The notes: generated from the letters alone by a model not told the origin. A stretch of DNA of 64,000 bases from Candidatus Methylomicrobium oryzae (GCF_016745425.1 NZ_JAERVK010000022.1:1-64000), one strand, 5' to 3'; counted from the first letter of the stretch, positions 7,634 to 14,885 are shown. Numbers and translations: made by a program.

Positions 7634-8437
7634 TTAGCTTTTATCGCATCCGGCCGGAATCATCCAGGAAGCCGCCAGCTTCTCGTGCTTAGCGTAATCC
7701 GCCACCGGGATCTTCTCGCCAGTCAGGCGCTCGATCTCGTCCACGGTGACTAGATACCGATCCAGGTTATTCTTCGTCGCTTGCGCCGAATTTGGCACGA
7801 TCCAGGCGATCGCGCGCTCGTCCTGGCCGGTGCCACGGATGACTACTTTCCAGAAGGCGTCCGGCGTCGCCACCCCGTGCGATTGCAAGAAGAAATCGTC
7901 CGCCGGATTATTGCCCCAGATCACGCCGCCGATCACCAGCAGCTCGTCGATATCGCGGTAGCACTCGACGATTTCCTCGGTTAGTAGCCAGGCGCCCCGG
8001 TTCATTTGCGCGGCTTGCGGCAGAATATTGGTCATGTAGTTGCTCTGCCGGATCGCGACCGGCGAGGCGTCGAGGTGGTTGGCCGGAACCTGATGGCCGC
8101 GGTCATAGCCGTTCCCGTAAGCGGCCGCGCTGGTCTGCTGGCATTTCTTTGGGACATTCGGATCAAGTTTGAAGCTCGCAGCCCTAGCTTCGCTGCCGCC
8201 GTCATGCTGCGCGTTGTAGCGGAATTTAGTAGGACCGTGCCGCGCGCAATCGAGCCAGACCGTGAACCCTTCATAATCCAGTTTCAGGGCATTTCCGCCG
8301 GCGCGGGTTGCGCCCGGCGCGGAACCCGTCTGAGGAGGCGCTACAGCCTTTGTTCTTTGCGTTGTAGGCGCAGCCAAGCAGGCAGTCAGTAATGTCGATA
8401 AAAGCGCCGTCAACGCGCTCTGCTTCGTGATTTTCAC
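7634..8437 (-). CDS. DNA/RNA non-specific endonuclease, lipoprotein-type export signal
   Basis: 267 residues of the Serratia-nuclease/NUC1 family. The catalytic segment YDRGHQVPANHLD has the general-base histidine in DRGH. The metal-site asparagine lies in YMTNILPQAAQMNRGAW. The N-terminus is a signal peptide ending in LLTAC, a lipobox, so it is probably anchored to the outer face of a membrane or periplasm-facing. The next 25 residues are a low-complexity linker. Nucleases of this type occur on conjugative plasmids; a role in degrading incoming or extracellular DNA is inference. The family motif usually reads DRGHL(A/P)P; here it is DRGHQVPANH, still with the essential H. Confidence 0.88.
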   Translation of the reverse strand: MKITKQSALTALLSTLLTACLAAPTTQRTKAVAPPQTGSAPGATRAGGNALKLDYEGFTVWLDCARHGPTKFRYNAQHDGGSEARAASFKLDPNVPKKCQQTSAAAYGNGYDRGHQVPANHLDASPVAIRQSNYMTNILPQAAQMNRGAWLLTEEIVECYRDIDELLVIGGVIWGNNPADDFFLQSHGVATPDAFWKVVIRGTGQDERAIAWIVPNSAQATKNNLDRYLVTVDEIERLTGEKIPVADYAKHEKLAASWMIPAGCDKS

Positions 8438-8879
8438 TCGTTTTACTCCAGGTTCTCAGGCAAAAAGCGCCTATGATACGGCGGCTCAGGCTCCGGAGTC
8501 TTTAATCACTTATTAACCGATTTTAAGCCGCGCGGCGTTTGAGCGCATAAAACGCCGGCAGGAAGCCGGCGAAAGGGATCAGGGAAGATTCCTTTTTTTC
8601 TAACTGAAAGAGGGCTGATTAAGCGGATCCACCTAACGCCATCGACTACCGACGCTTAAATACGAGGTCAATCTGTCCGGGCGGCCTCGGTTTTCGGTTT
8701 GCCGACACTTATTTTCGAAATGGGAAGATTGCCGGTAACGAACAGATAATGGCTCGGTTCTGGTGCAAAACAAGCGTAATTTAAGGATTACAGGCCATTA
8801 ACCTGTAGACTACAGAATATTTTATGAGGCGTAGCGAACCGGCGCTGAACCACGGAGTTCGGGGAATATGGTGGGATTT
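8438..8879. other. intergenic region, no gene seen
   Basis: No convincing frame. It holds a terminator-like hairpin (8553-8571) and, at 8667-8678, the words GTCAATCTGTCC, which resemble a lone iteron core. The upstream end should carry the nuclease promoter. Confidence 0.5.
8546..8571 (-). terminator. Rho-independent terminator-like hairpin
   Basis: Read on the minus strand: CGCCGGC, loop TTCCT, GCCGGCG, then TTTTAT. It lies about 310 bp after the stop of the 8880-9560 gene, so it would end a long 3' untranslated region or an unseen short transcript. Confidence 0.5.
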
Positions 8880-9560
8880 TTACGGGCCGGAGCCGTTAAG
8901 GATCGATTTGAGATGTCGAATCGCTGACAGCGCAGAATTGTCAGCGGGTTCGAAGACATTCGCCTGGTTGGCGATCAGGTCAGCGATTAAGCTGATTTTA
9001 GCGGCCTGTTTCTGTTCCTGCTTCCGGTTGCGTTTCCGCTGTCTTGCCGCCGCCCGTTCGCGTTCGTGGCGCAGGCGGGCGCTCATTCCGAGCAGCGCGA
9101 ACAGCTTGGCCGATATCGTCCGGATCGCGGCGTAGCCTTTATAAGCCGTGTCGTTGAGCTTTTCGCAGAGCGGATGGACAGTGATCAGGCCCGCCCTGAT
9201 CAAGTCGGCGGCCGCCCGTTCGGTTCGGCGCAGGGTCAGACCGCTTTTCTCGGCGATAAACGGCATTGAAATGCCTTGAAATGACGTGTCGGCTTGCGGG
9301 ATGCCTACGCGCAGCGTCATGAGGTCGAGGTAATGGAGCAGGCAGCTGAGCACCGCCAGGCATGCCTCCCGGCGCTCCGAACGCTGCTGGCGGTCGGATC
9401 CATTGGCCAAGTTCAGGGATGGGATTGTCGCGGCCGGTGCGCGGTAATAGCGGCGAATCTCAGCGATCGCTTTTGAAATGATTTTAGGGCGCGTATGCGA
9501 CTTGGGCGGCTCGAACCAGCGTGGTGTATTGGGGTCATGGCCGCAGTTATTTCCAGGCAT
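8880..9560 (-). CDS. putative second replication protein (winged helix)
   Basis: 226 residues. The core RREACLAVLSCLLHYLDLMT and MPFIAEKSGLTLRRTERAAA.. followed by DLIRAGLITVHP has the form of a winged helix found in IncFII-type RepA and related plasmid replication proteins. The C-terminus is a very basic helix (ARQRKRNRKQEQKQ), good for DNA binding. No iterons or copy-control RNA were identified next to it, so it may be an accessory or former initiator rather than an active one. The plasmid would then be a replicon fusion. The assignment is by resemblance only. Confidence 0.45.
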   Translation of the reverse strand: MPGNNCGHDPNTPRWFEPPKSHTRPKIISKAIAEIRRYYRAPAATIPSLNLANGSDRQQRSERREACLAVLSCLLHYLDLMTLRVGIPQADTSFQGISMPFIAEKSGLTLRRTERAAADLIRAGLITVHPLCEKLNDTAYKGYAAIRTISAKLFALLGMSARLRHERERAAARQRKRNRKQEQKQAAKISLIADLIANQANVFEPADNSALSAIRHLKSILNGSGP

Positions 9561-9689
9561 TCGGTCGGATTTTCCAAGCTCATCTATGGGGCGGAAGGTT
9601 GATGTTTGGAAAATAGAATAAGCTGAAATGTTAGCGCAAGCCGGAACACAGAAAATGTGACCTATTTCCGGATTTTCTACAATCTAAAA

Positions 9690-9908
9690 TCAGAGCTTTT
9701 GCTTTTTGTCGGATTCTGGCAGCAAGTCGATGACGGCGCAATTCAGAGCCTTTGCCATGCCTCTTAAATTTCCGATCGTGACATTATCGCTGACGCCCTG
9801 TTCTATCTGGCTGATAAGGGATTGTGAAATTTTAGCCTTGTCAGCTAACTCGACTTGGGTCAAACCAATAAATTTTCTGCGTCGTCTCAGAATGTCGCCA
9901 ATGTCCAT
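9690..9908 (-). CDS. XRE-family regulator
   Basis: Compact helix-turn-helix protein, 72 residues from the ATG at 9908 (MDIGDILRRRRKFIGLTQ). The HTH is textbook: LTQVELADKAKISQSLISQIEQG. The C-terminal NLRGMAKALNCAVIDLLPES is the usual ending of Cro/C1-type single-domain regulators. An upstream in-frame ATG would add 15 residues unlike the family. The target is unknown; the protein could control the neighbouring 8880 gene or the operon ending at 10015. Confidence 0.85.
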   Translation of the reverse strand: MDIGDILRRRRKFIGLTQVELADKAKISQSLISQIEQGVSDNVTIGNLRGMAKALNCAVIDLLPESDKKQKL

Positions 9909-9975
9909 TTTTTGTCCGCGGAATCTGAAAAGCTTCATATAGTACCGACTCACTTGCTTAAAAAAATCAGGAATG

Positions 9976-10000
9976 AAAAAGGGCCGCTTTCGCGGCCCTT
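9976..10000 (-). terminator. Rho-independent terminator for the Gp157 operon
   Basis: On the minus strand: GGGCCGC, GAAA tetraloop, GCGGCCC, then TTTTT. It lies just past the stop of the 10015 gene and ends the leftward operon. Confidence 0.9.
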
Positions 10001-10014
10001 CGAAAGCGCTGGAT

Positions 10015-10518
10015 TTATTTAATCACCAGACGCGTACCGTTGACCAAGCTCGCGCCGGCGACGCTCTGCCCCGCCAGGATCGCTTTCTTGATCGCGGTTT
10101 TGTCAATTTTCCAGCTGACGACCTGCTCCTTGAACTGATCTGGGATCGCGACTTCGTCCAGGATATTAACCGAAGCAGGATTGCTCTGGATCGAAAGCTT
10201 GAAGTACGGGCATTCGATTTTGGTGATGCCGCTATGCTCCATGTTGCCTTTCAGGTAGTCTTTCAGCCATTGCACCCGGTTTTCCAAGGCTTTCCGCCGC
10301 TTCGCCATGTCCGCTTCGGCGGTCTTGATCGCGTCGGCCATCGCTTCCATATTGCGCAGGAACTTGGCGACGTTGACGGCCTTGTCTTCGAGTTCGCCGG
10401 CCAAGGCCTCCAGCGTGTCTTTGACCGCTTCGGCCGGAAGATCGGCTTCCGGATCGGTCAGAAAGTCGAGGGCTTGCAAATAATTGGCGCTCAAGTGATA
10501 GAGAGTTAAATTGTTCAT
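10015..10518 (-). CDS. Siphovirus Gp157-family protein
   Basis: 167 residues. The text matches the Gp157 family: MNNLTLYHLSANYLQALDFL, a long helical middle (RNMEAMADAIKTAEADMAKR), and the beta-rich end FKLSIQSNPASV..VNGTRLVIK. Gp157 is a phage protein commonly found beside single-strand annealing recombinases and SSB genes. The ATG at 10518 has AGGGG six bases upstream. It overlaps the stop of the upstream gene, so the two are coupled. It is not tied to any phage structural gene here. Confidence 0.8.
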   Translation of the reverse strand: MNNLTLYHLSANYLQALDFLTDPEADLPAEAVKDTLEALAGELEDKAVNVAKFLRNMEAMADAIKTAEADMAKRRKALENRVQWLKDYLKGNMEHSGITKIECPYFKLSIQSNPASVNILDEVAIPDQFKEQVVSWKIDKTAIKKAILAGQSVAGASLVNGTRLVIK

Positions 10519-10519
10519 G

Positions 10520-11341
10520 TCATACCCCTGCGAATTCATCGAGTTTGCTGTAAAGCCGGTTGTAAAATTCCTGATTCAAATCTAAAAAGTTCGTGAAGCG
10601 CTGATGCGACGCGTTGAACATCCACGCTTTGACCCGCTGCCGGTCCAGTCCGAGCTCCTTGATTCGCGCCTCCAGCCTTTGCAACTGGCCCTTGCTGATG
10701 CCGTCGAAGCCGTTGTTCAGCTCATTTTCCGCCTGCTGGATGCTTTCGGCCTCGCGGCGCTGCATCATGTCCTCGATGTCCTGCGTGAAGACTTCCGACA
10801 GCCCGGCCATGCGCAGCGTGGCATCGATGTGGGCCGATTTCTCGGCCATTTTCAGCGCCTTGTTGATGTCGCCGTTATCTTGCGCGATGATTCGGGCGCC
10901 CACGCCGTCCGCGACGACGCGGCCGGAGGCGTCCAGAATCTCGCAGCGGATAATGATCTGGCTCAGCTGGGCGCCGTTCAACGCGGCTTTCTCGTAGTCC
11001 CGCAGCGTCGGATAGCGGACCGTCAGGCCCAGCATGCCGCAGATTTTCTCGGCGCCTGGCTTAAAGAGGCTCGGCTTGCTGAAATGGGCCGGGTTCTTGC
11101 AGCCCTTGCCGGCCTGGCACTTGCTTTTATGAACGACGTGGATTCTGCCGAAGTCCAGGCCGTCGACCAGGGCATCCCTGATCCAGGCCATCAGCGCGGC
11201 GCGGTTCTGCTTGCGGCGGTCCAGGCCTTCTCGGAAGGTTTCCGCCGGCAGGTCGAGCGGGTTGGCGGCGATGAGCGCCGTTTTAGGTTCGGCCGGTTTT
11301 TCAATCGTGGCCGGAACCACGGCTTGAGAAGATGAATACAT
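10520..11341 (-). CDS. phage-type annealing/recombination-associated protein (putative)
   Basis: 273 residues. Two parts stand out. One is a cysteine-containing segment KSKCQAGKGCKNPAHFSKPS (two Cys and one His, possibly metal-binding). The other is the sequence NKALKMAEKSAHIDATLRMA followed by GLSEVFTQDIEDM, which recalls the helix found in Rad52/ERF-like annealing proteins of phages (KMAKKRA.VDAVL..T..SD.FTQDLE). Coupling to a Gp157 gene supports a recombination role. The C-terminal third is helical. I am confident it is a real gene, less sure of the family. Confidence 0.55.
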   Translation of the reverse strand: MYSSSQAVVPATIEKPAEPKTALIAANPLDLPAETFREGLDRRKQNRAALMAWIRDALVDGLDFGRIHVVHKSKCQAGKGCKNPAHFSKPSLFKPGAEKICGMLGLTVRYPTLRDYEKAALNGAQLSQIIIRCEILDASGRVVADGVGARIIAQDNGDINKALKMAEKSAHIDATLRMAGLSEVFTQDIEDMMQRREAESIQQAENELNNGFDGISKGQLQRLEARIKELGLDRQRVKAWMFNASHQRFTNFLDLNQEFYNRLYSKLDEFAGV

Positions 11342-11346
11342 GACAA

Positions 11347-11405
11347 TAACTCCTAATGTGCGAACGGAATGAAAGCCGGGAGCGAGCGGCTACAAGCTCC
11401 CGGCC
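11347..11405 (-). promoter_or_regulatory. leader hairpin and ribosome binding site of the 10520 gene
   Basis: GCCGGGAGC (11375-11383) pairs with GCTCCCGGC (11396-11404). It lies between the stop of the 11412 gene and the start of the 10520 gene. Reading left it is followed by CACATTAGGAGT, containing the ribosome binding site. The same layout occurs at 11722-11781 before the 11412 gene. Confidence 0.45.
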
Positions 11406-11411
11406 GTTGGG

Positions 11412-11717
11412 TTAATATTCTTCCGGAAGAAGAATGGTGGTTGCTGAGCGGTCCGCTTCGGTGATGACCCAAAGCCGGACCGTGTCGAAGCGGTAAGCCG
11501 AGAAGACGCGCGAGCCGAGCTTTAGGGCTTCCTCGTTGCTCCGTTTGTCTTCGGCGCCCAGGTCGCCCCAGTCGCCGCGCTGGTGGCGGCTGAGCAAGGC
11601 CAGGGGCGAAATTCCCATGCCTTGCATCACGACCAAAGCGCCGGGCGTGGCGAGGGTTCGGCCCAGTGCGAAAAGCGGCTGCATGGGCTTAGCTTGATTT
11701 ACTTCGTAATTTGTCAT
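11412..11717 (-). CDS. conserved plasmid protein of unknown function
   Basis: 101 residues with the pattern PLFALGRTLATPGAL, SRHQRGDWGDL, SRVFSAYR and the ending ITEADRSATTILLPEEY. This is a widespread accessory-plasmid family often labelled only 'plasmid-related protein'; its biochemical role is unknown to me. Ribosome binding site AGGAG is ten bases before the ATG. It shares a leader design with the gene that follows it. Confidence 0.75.
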   Translation of the reverse strand: MTNYEVNQAKPMQPLFALGRTLATPGALVVMQGMGISPLALLSRHQRGDWGDLGAEDKRSNEEALKLGSRVFSAYRFDTVRLWVITEADRSATTILLPEEY

Positions 11718-11721
11718 AGTC

Positions 11722-11790
11722 TTAAAACTCCTAATGTGCGAATTTTAGGAAACGTGCGAGCCAGGGCGGCTACCCTGACTCACACAAAAC
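11722..11790 (-). promoter_or_regulatory. leader hairpin of the 11412 gene
   Basis: GAGCCAGGG (11758-11766) pairs with CCCTGACTC (11773-11781) apart from one mismatch. As at 11347-11405 it is followed, reading left, by a CGCACATTAGGAGT ribosome-binding segment. Confidence 0.4.
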
Positions 11791-11794
11791 CACC

Positions 11795-12091
11795 TTAGAA
11801 CGTCGCTATTTCGGATTGATCGTCCGATTTAGCGGCGTTCGTCCTGCCCTTGATCGAGTCGATCGTTTTCCTGACCACCTCCGTGAGCGTTTTGCCGGTT
11901 TCGTAAAACGGCTCGATATTCGAGCCTGGCGGAGCCGACACAAAAACCCCGTATTTCTCATAATCGCCGTTATTGCCTGACCAGCTGTCCGCATTAATGC
12001 AGATCGCGCGGTCAGAAATGCCTGCGCCAAGCAAAGCCGTTCTAATGGCGCTTGCCGCGTGGCGCTGTTTGTCCAAAAGAGTTGCAAGCAT
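11795..12091 (-). CDS. hypothetical 98-aa protein
   Basis: Starts MLATLLDKQRHAASAIRTAL with a good GGAGG ribosome binding site. A helical N-terminus is followed by a short beta region (AICINADSWSGNN...YGVFVSAPPG) and a basic tail (IDSIKGRTNAAKSDD). No recognised domain. It may be first gene of the leftward operon with 11412, 10520 and 10015. Confidence 0.55.
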   Translation of the reverse strand: MLATLLDKQRHAASAIRTALLGAGISDRAICINADSWSGNNGDYEKYGVFVSAPPGSNIEPFYETGKTLTEVVRKTIDSIKGRTNAAKSDDQSEIATF

Positions 12092-12119
12092 AAAGCCTCC
12101 AAAAACATAAGGTTAAAGT

Positions 12120-12321
12120 AAAAATATCAATATATTGATATTTTGCCGCCGGTTTTCGCCTGCAAGTTGATCGCTTGCACGCCAACTAACCGGAAAGTTG
12201 TCCCCGTTTTCTACCTGTATTAACGTGCCCAGAGCCTAACGGGAAACAAGCACGATTTTGATAAAGCCAAAATATCAATAATATTGATATTTTAGTATTA
12301 AATAATAAGTATATCAATAAC
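12120..12321. other. AT-rich gap between operons
   Basis: Contains ATATCAATATATTGATAT and a nearby second run AAATATCAATAATATTGATATTTT, both palindromic around ATATCAATA..TATTGATAT (12124-12141 and 12270-12294). They could be operators for the genes on either side. Confidence 0.4.
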
Positions 12322-12900
12322 TTATAAAAATATTTCTGCCTGAGTTTTTGCCCATTTGAAGCCTCCGAGAATGCTGAAAGGCACCCAGGAACCGGCGCCC
12401 AGAAGCGGCAATTCCGCGCCCGGAAAGCCGACCGGAAACGCGACCACCGGCAGGCCACGCGAAAGCGCGCAGCTGCAGGCGAACAGGGAGCCGCGCGAGC
12501 TGGGCGAAGCGAAGAAAGCGACCAGGCCGGCATCGGCGGCGCCGACCACCGCGCGGGTGCGGCCGGCCAGCCGGGAGCGCAGCGGGACCGAGGCCGGGCC
12601 GCCTGCCCACCAGCACACCGAGCCGCCCGAGGCAGCGAAGGCCTGCACGGCTGCGATTGCCGAGAACTGGCCGGCGCCTTCGCCGCCCGGGCCGAACGCG
12701 GCGAAACAATGCATCAGGGACGGCGGCACGGATCCGGGCACGGCCGACAGCAGCGCCGCATCGGCGCCGGTGCAACAGCCGACCGCAAGCGAAGCGCCGC
12801 CGGCGGCGAGATCCGACGCTACCCGGACCACCAAGGCGGCATCGGACACGGGCAGCACCCGCGAACCGGCCACCGCGACCACGCCCGGCAGCTTAAACAC
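12322..12900 (-). CDS. SLOG/DprA-like Rossmann protein, A-avoiding
   Basis: 192 residues. The N-terminus VVAVAGSRVLPVSDAALVV plus LAVGCCTGADAALLSAVPGS is the nucleotide-binding loop of the SLOG (DprA/LOG-like) superfamily. RGSLFACSCALSRGLPVVAF is the matching C-terminal half. SLOG proteins bind nucleotide-derived ligands; its substrate is unknown. The start is a GTG at 12900 that overlaps the stop of an upstream ORF by eight bases. Codons almost avoid A, so the protein is built mainly of A, G, V, S, L, P and F with few K, N, E or I. This is unlike any neighbour. Related A-poor genes exist on other plasmids as far as I recall, but their role is not established. Confidence 0.65.
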   Translation of the reverse strand: MFKLPGVVAVAGSRVLPVSDAALVVRVASDLAAGGASLAVGCCTGADAALLSAVPGSVPPSLMHCFAAFGPGGEGAGQFSAIAAVQAFAASGGSVCWWAGGPASVPLRSRLAGRTRAVVGAADAGLVAFFASPSSRGSLFACSCALSRGLPVVAFPVGFPGAELPLLGAGSWVPFSILGGFKWAKTQAEIFL

Positions 12901-13264
12901 CGAGCGCCCTCAGCGAAGAAAACGAAGGCAGCGCCGGCAAGGCCGAGCGAGCGGCACGACAGGAAAGCCCAGCTGGCAGCGCGACCTTGACCGCGAAAGC
13001 CGGCACCGGCAGGCCGCAAGCCGACCAAACGGAAGAGCCCGAAGAACCGGAGCGCAGCCAAACCCGCCAGCCCATAGCCGAGGCGCCACGGGCGAAAACC
13101 GAAGCCAGGGCGAAAGAACCGAACGGCACGAACAGGCAAGCCGGAGCCGGAGACCAGCCGGCGCCGCCCGGAAGAGCGCGGCGAGCCCAAACCCAGCCGC
13201 AGGACAAAGGCCGGGCCACGACGCCGGCGCCGCGAGACGACAGAACAGAAACGAAACCAGCCAT
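12893..13264 (-). CDS. possible A-free ORF coupled to the SLOG gene
   Basis: 123 codons beginning MAGFVSVLSSRGAGVVARPL, with GGGGGG six bases before the ATG. Its stop TAA overlaps the GTG start of the SLOG gene. From its ATG at 13264 down to 13076 the sense strand has an A only in the start codon itself. Residues are the same restricted set as in the SLOG protein (G, A, S, V, L, P, R, W, F, C). Because several frames are open in this tract, length is weak evidence; the coupled stop/start and the ribosome binding site are what favour coding. An alternative is that the tract is non-coding. Confidence 0.4.
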   Translation of the reverse strand: MAGFVSVLSSRGAGVVARPLSCGWVWARRALPGGAGWSPAPACLFVPFGSFALASVFARGASAMGWRVWLRSGSSGSSVWSACGLPVPAFAVKVALPAGLSCRAARSALPALPSFSSLRALGV

Positions 13265-13415
13265 GACACACCCCCCAACACTGAACGAAGAGAACCAACC
13301 CGAAGCCGCCACCCACCGCCGCAGGAGCGGCGGAAGGGCCGCCGGGAGCGGCCCGCAGGGACGGCAGGGAGCCCAAGGGCCGCACCCCCCGGCGGGAGGG
13401 GCGGCGGCAGGAAAA
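13076..13415. other. T-free tract (+ strand) / A-free tract (- strand)
   Basis: From 13076 through 13263 there is no T on the + strand (188 nt). After two Ts at 13264 and 13282, 13283-13415 is again T-free (133 nt). T stays rare back to about 12,360. The bias is strand-specific: A remains common on the + strand. The first T of the gap belongs to the ATG of the ORF at 13264, and T13075 belongs to an internal ATG. Confidence 0.9.
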
Positions 13416-13436
13416 TACGGCGCCCGCAGTGAGCAC

Positions 13437-13493
13437 GGGTGCAAGGGCCGCGCGCTTTTTGCGCGGGCGAAGCGTACCCTTGCAGCCGCGCGC
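13437..13493. repeat. GC-rich inverted repeat
   Basis: GGGTGCAAGGG (13437-13447) and its partial complement CCCTTGCA (13477-13484) flank GCGCGCTTTTTGCGCGGG. The word GCCGCGCGC recurs at 13447-13455 and 13485-13493. It lies between the T-free tract and the hairpin array. Role unknown; a transfer origin or a transcription stop are both possible. Confidence 0.4.
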
Positions 13494-13561
13494 AACGGAG
13501 GGCATAGTATTTTGCCGCCGAACCCCCGCTGGGGGATGAGTAAGCAGGGAAGCAAAATGAC

Positions 13562-13765
13562 CGGCATGGATGCCGCACCGCTTGAGCACATGGATGTGCG
13601 AACTTAGGGATTACAGGGATGTGCAGGGATGCGACCTTTCCGGAAGATCGATGATTGAGCGTAGCTGAGGAGCTTCGGGCGGCATGCACACGGACGTGTG
13701 TGCCGCATGGCCAGGGATGGCTATGCCTGGTGCCTATGAGGTAAGAAGGACTGAGCAATTCGTTC
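13562..13765 (+). ncRNA. hairpin array A: possible CsrA-binding RNA
   Basis: Six short palindromes with GGA at the tip follow each other: GGCATGGATGCC (13563), GCACATGGATGTGC (13586), ACAGGGATGT (13613), GCAGGGATGC (13623), CACACGGACGTGTG (13687) and GCCAGGGATGGC (13710). The core A(C/T)(A)GGGATG matches the published CsrA consensus RUACARGGAUGU, which is presented in hairpin loops of CsrB/RsmZ-type RNAs that sequester CsrA. The array ends with a conserved CTGAGCAATTCG (13751-13762), also found in arrays B and C. Flanking genes run leftward, so a + strand RNA would be independent. No promoter or U-rich terminator was identified, so RNA production is inference; a dispersed DNA repeat family is the alternative. 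Confidence 0.5.
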
Positions 13766-13812
13766 GTGCCGGCCGCTCTTTGCCGGCCCGGGCGAGTTGC
13801 GGGTTATGCAAG

Positions 13813-14535
13813 TCAATGGTCGCTATAAGTCGTTTTGCAGACCTGGTGTTCGTCGCAAATGATATTTTTCTTCACAACGGTCGGTTTTTTGATAGGTTGC
13901 CGCATTGGAAAGGAATCAAAGGTGGCGGCTTGTGCGTCCGCTACCCGGTGCACTTGCGGGTCATTGGCTACGAGGGTTAGCGTATCCCCGTTTTGCGTCA
14001 TGTGAAAATACCTCAAGGTATTCATACCGATTAGCACTTCATCCAGGTGCTCGTTGATGTTGGCATCGAGGTTTCTTATTTCGGCATTGCCTATTTTTAG
14101 GGTATTTATCCGAGTTATACGATCAACGACCTTCCCGCCGGCTGTACTTGACTGGACGGCGCGACCGAAAGGCAGGCCTGCCGCGATGGCCATTTTTACT
14201 GGAATTACAGTTTTTGTCGCTCCCGTATCGATCAGGAAAGGCATGGGCATATTATTCACCAAGACCGTGCCTCGGAAATGGCCTTGCCGGTCGGTTTTCA
14301 AAACAATGCTGCCGGGTCTCGAATCAGCAGGTTTGCGTGCCGATATGATTTCCAGCGGATTGATTGGTTTACCAGTCTTGATCCTTTCCAGGATGGCGTC
14401 GGAGCCATACCACAGCACGGCAAGCGTCAAAGCAGGAAGCCAGAGGTAATTGAGACCTGAGCTTCTTCCGTGAATGTCCGATAAGGAAGAATTTCTGTAT
14501 CTCCCCCGGTAATAATCGCGGTCCTGTATTCCCAT
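13813..14535 (-). CDS. retropepsin-like aspartic protease, membrane-anchored
   Basis: 240 residues of clan AA aspartic proteases. The catalytic motif is FLIDTGATKTVIP and the second conserved segment is EVLIGMNTLRYF. A transmembrane helix (LNYLWLPALTLAVLWYGSD) near residues 28-46 is preceded by the short cytosolic start MGIQDRDYYRGRYR, a form typical of this bacterial family (TIGR02281-like). The protease part should face the periplasm and work as a homodimer. Its substrate is unknown. A 45-residue basic tail after the protease fold is unassigned. It lies between hairpin arrays A and B. Confidence 0.85.
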   Translation of the reverse strand: MGIQDRDYYRGRYRNSSLSDIHGRSSGLNYLWLPALTLAVLWYGSDAILERIKTGKPINPLEIISARKPADSRPGSIVLKTDRQGHFRGTVLVNNMPMPFLIDTGATKTVIPVKMAIAAGLPFGRAVQSSTAGGKVVDRITRINTLKIGNAEIRNLDANINEHLDEVLIGMNTLRYFHMTQNGDTLTLVANDPQVHRVADAQAATFDSFPMRQPIKKPTVVKKNIICDEHQVCKTTYSDH

Positions 14536-14642
14536 TTTTCCATTAACTCTATTGATTCAAGCCTCAAGTATAGACCGTAACCGTTCAGTCTCCCCTCGAA
14601 GGCATTGGGAGTCGATCGAGTTCGCTACAACGCCGTGACCTC

Positions 14643-14790
14643 GGGGCTAACTGACAGGGGCGTCTGTTAGCCACAGACCAGGGATGGCTTCTGCCTGGAA
14701 GCGTTGGGTGAGGAAAGTCTGAGCAATTCGGGAAGGCCAAGGTTAAAAGCGGCCAGGGACGTCTATTGCCCCCAGCCAGGGACGGGTTTT
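14643..14790 (+). ncRNA. hairpin array B (related to A and C)
   Basis: Begins with a strong hairpin GGCTAACTGAC / GTCTGTTAGCC (14645-14672) with loop AGGGGC. CCAGGGATGG follows at 14678-14687, then the conserved CTGAGCAATTCG (14719-14730), then GGCCAGGGACGTC (14751) and GCCAGGGACGGG (14775). The order hairpin, CCAGGGATGGCT, about 30 nt, CTGAGCAATTCG is the same as in A and C. The loops are more degenerate (GGGGC, GGGAC). Confidence 0.45.
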
Positions 14791-14885
14791 CAGCGAGTTG
14801 GGCGATAGCCGAACGAGCATGGTGTCAAAATATTGGGTAGTTCGTCGCGGATTGCTTAATCAGAATTAAATCTCACCCATAACTT

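Noticed and set aside
10604-11335. 243-codon + strand frame
   Set aside because: Mirror of the 10520-11341 gene, whose coding is supported by coupling, ribosome binding site and family text.
12356-13432. 358-codon + strand frame
   Set aside because: Open because the + strand has almost no T, so stop codons are rare. No ribosome binding site, low-complexity text, and the opposite strand holds the SLOG gene.
12910-13758. Long overlapping minus-strand frames around 13.0-13.7 kb
   Set aside because: Several frames are open at once for compositional reasons. Only the frame ending at 12893 has a coupled start and ribosome binding site; the others were dropped.
13684-13980. 98-codon + strand frame
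   Set aside because: Runs from the hairpin array into the antisense of the protease gene; text is not protein-like.
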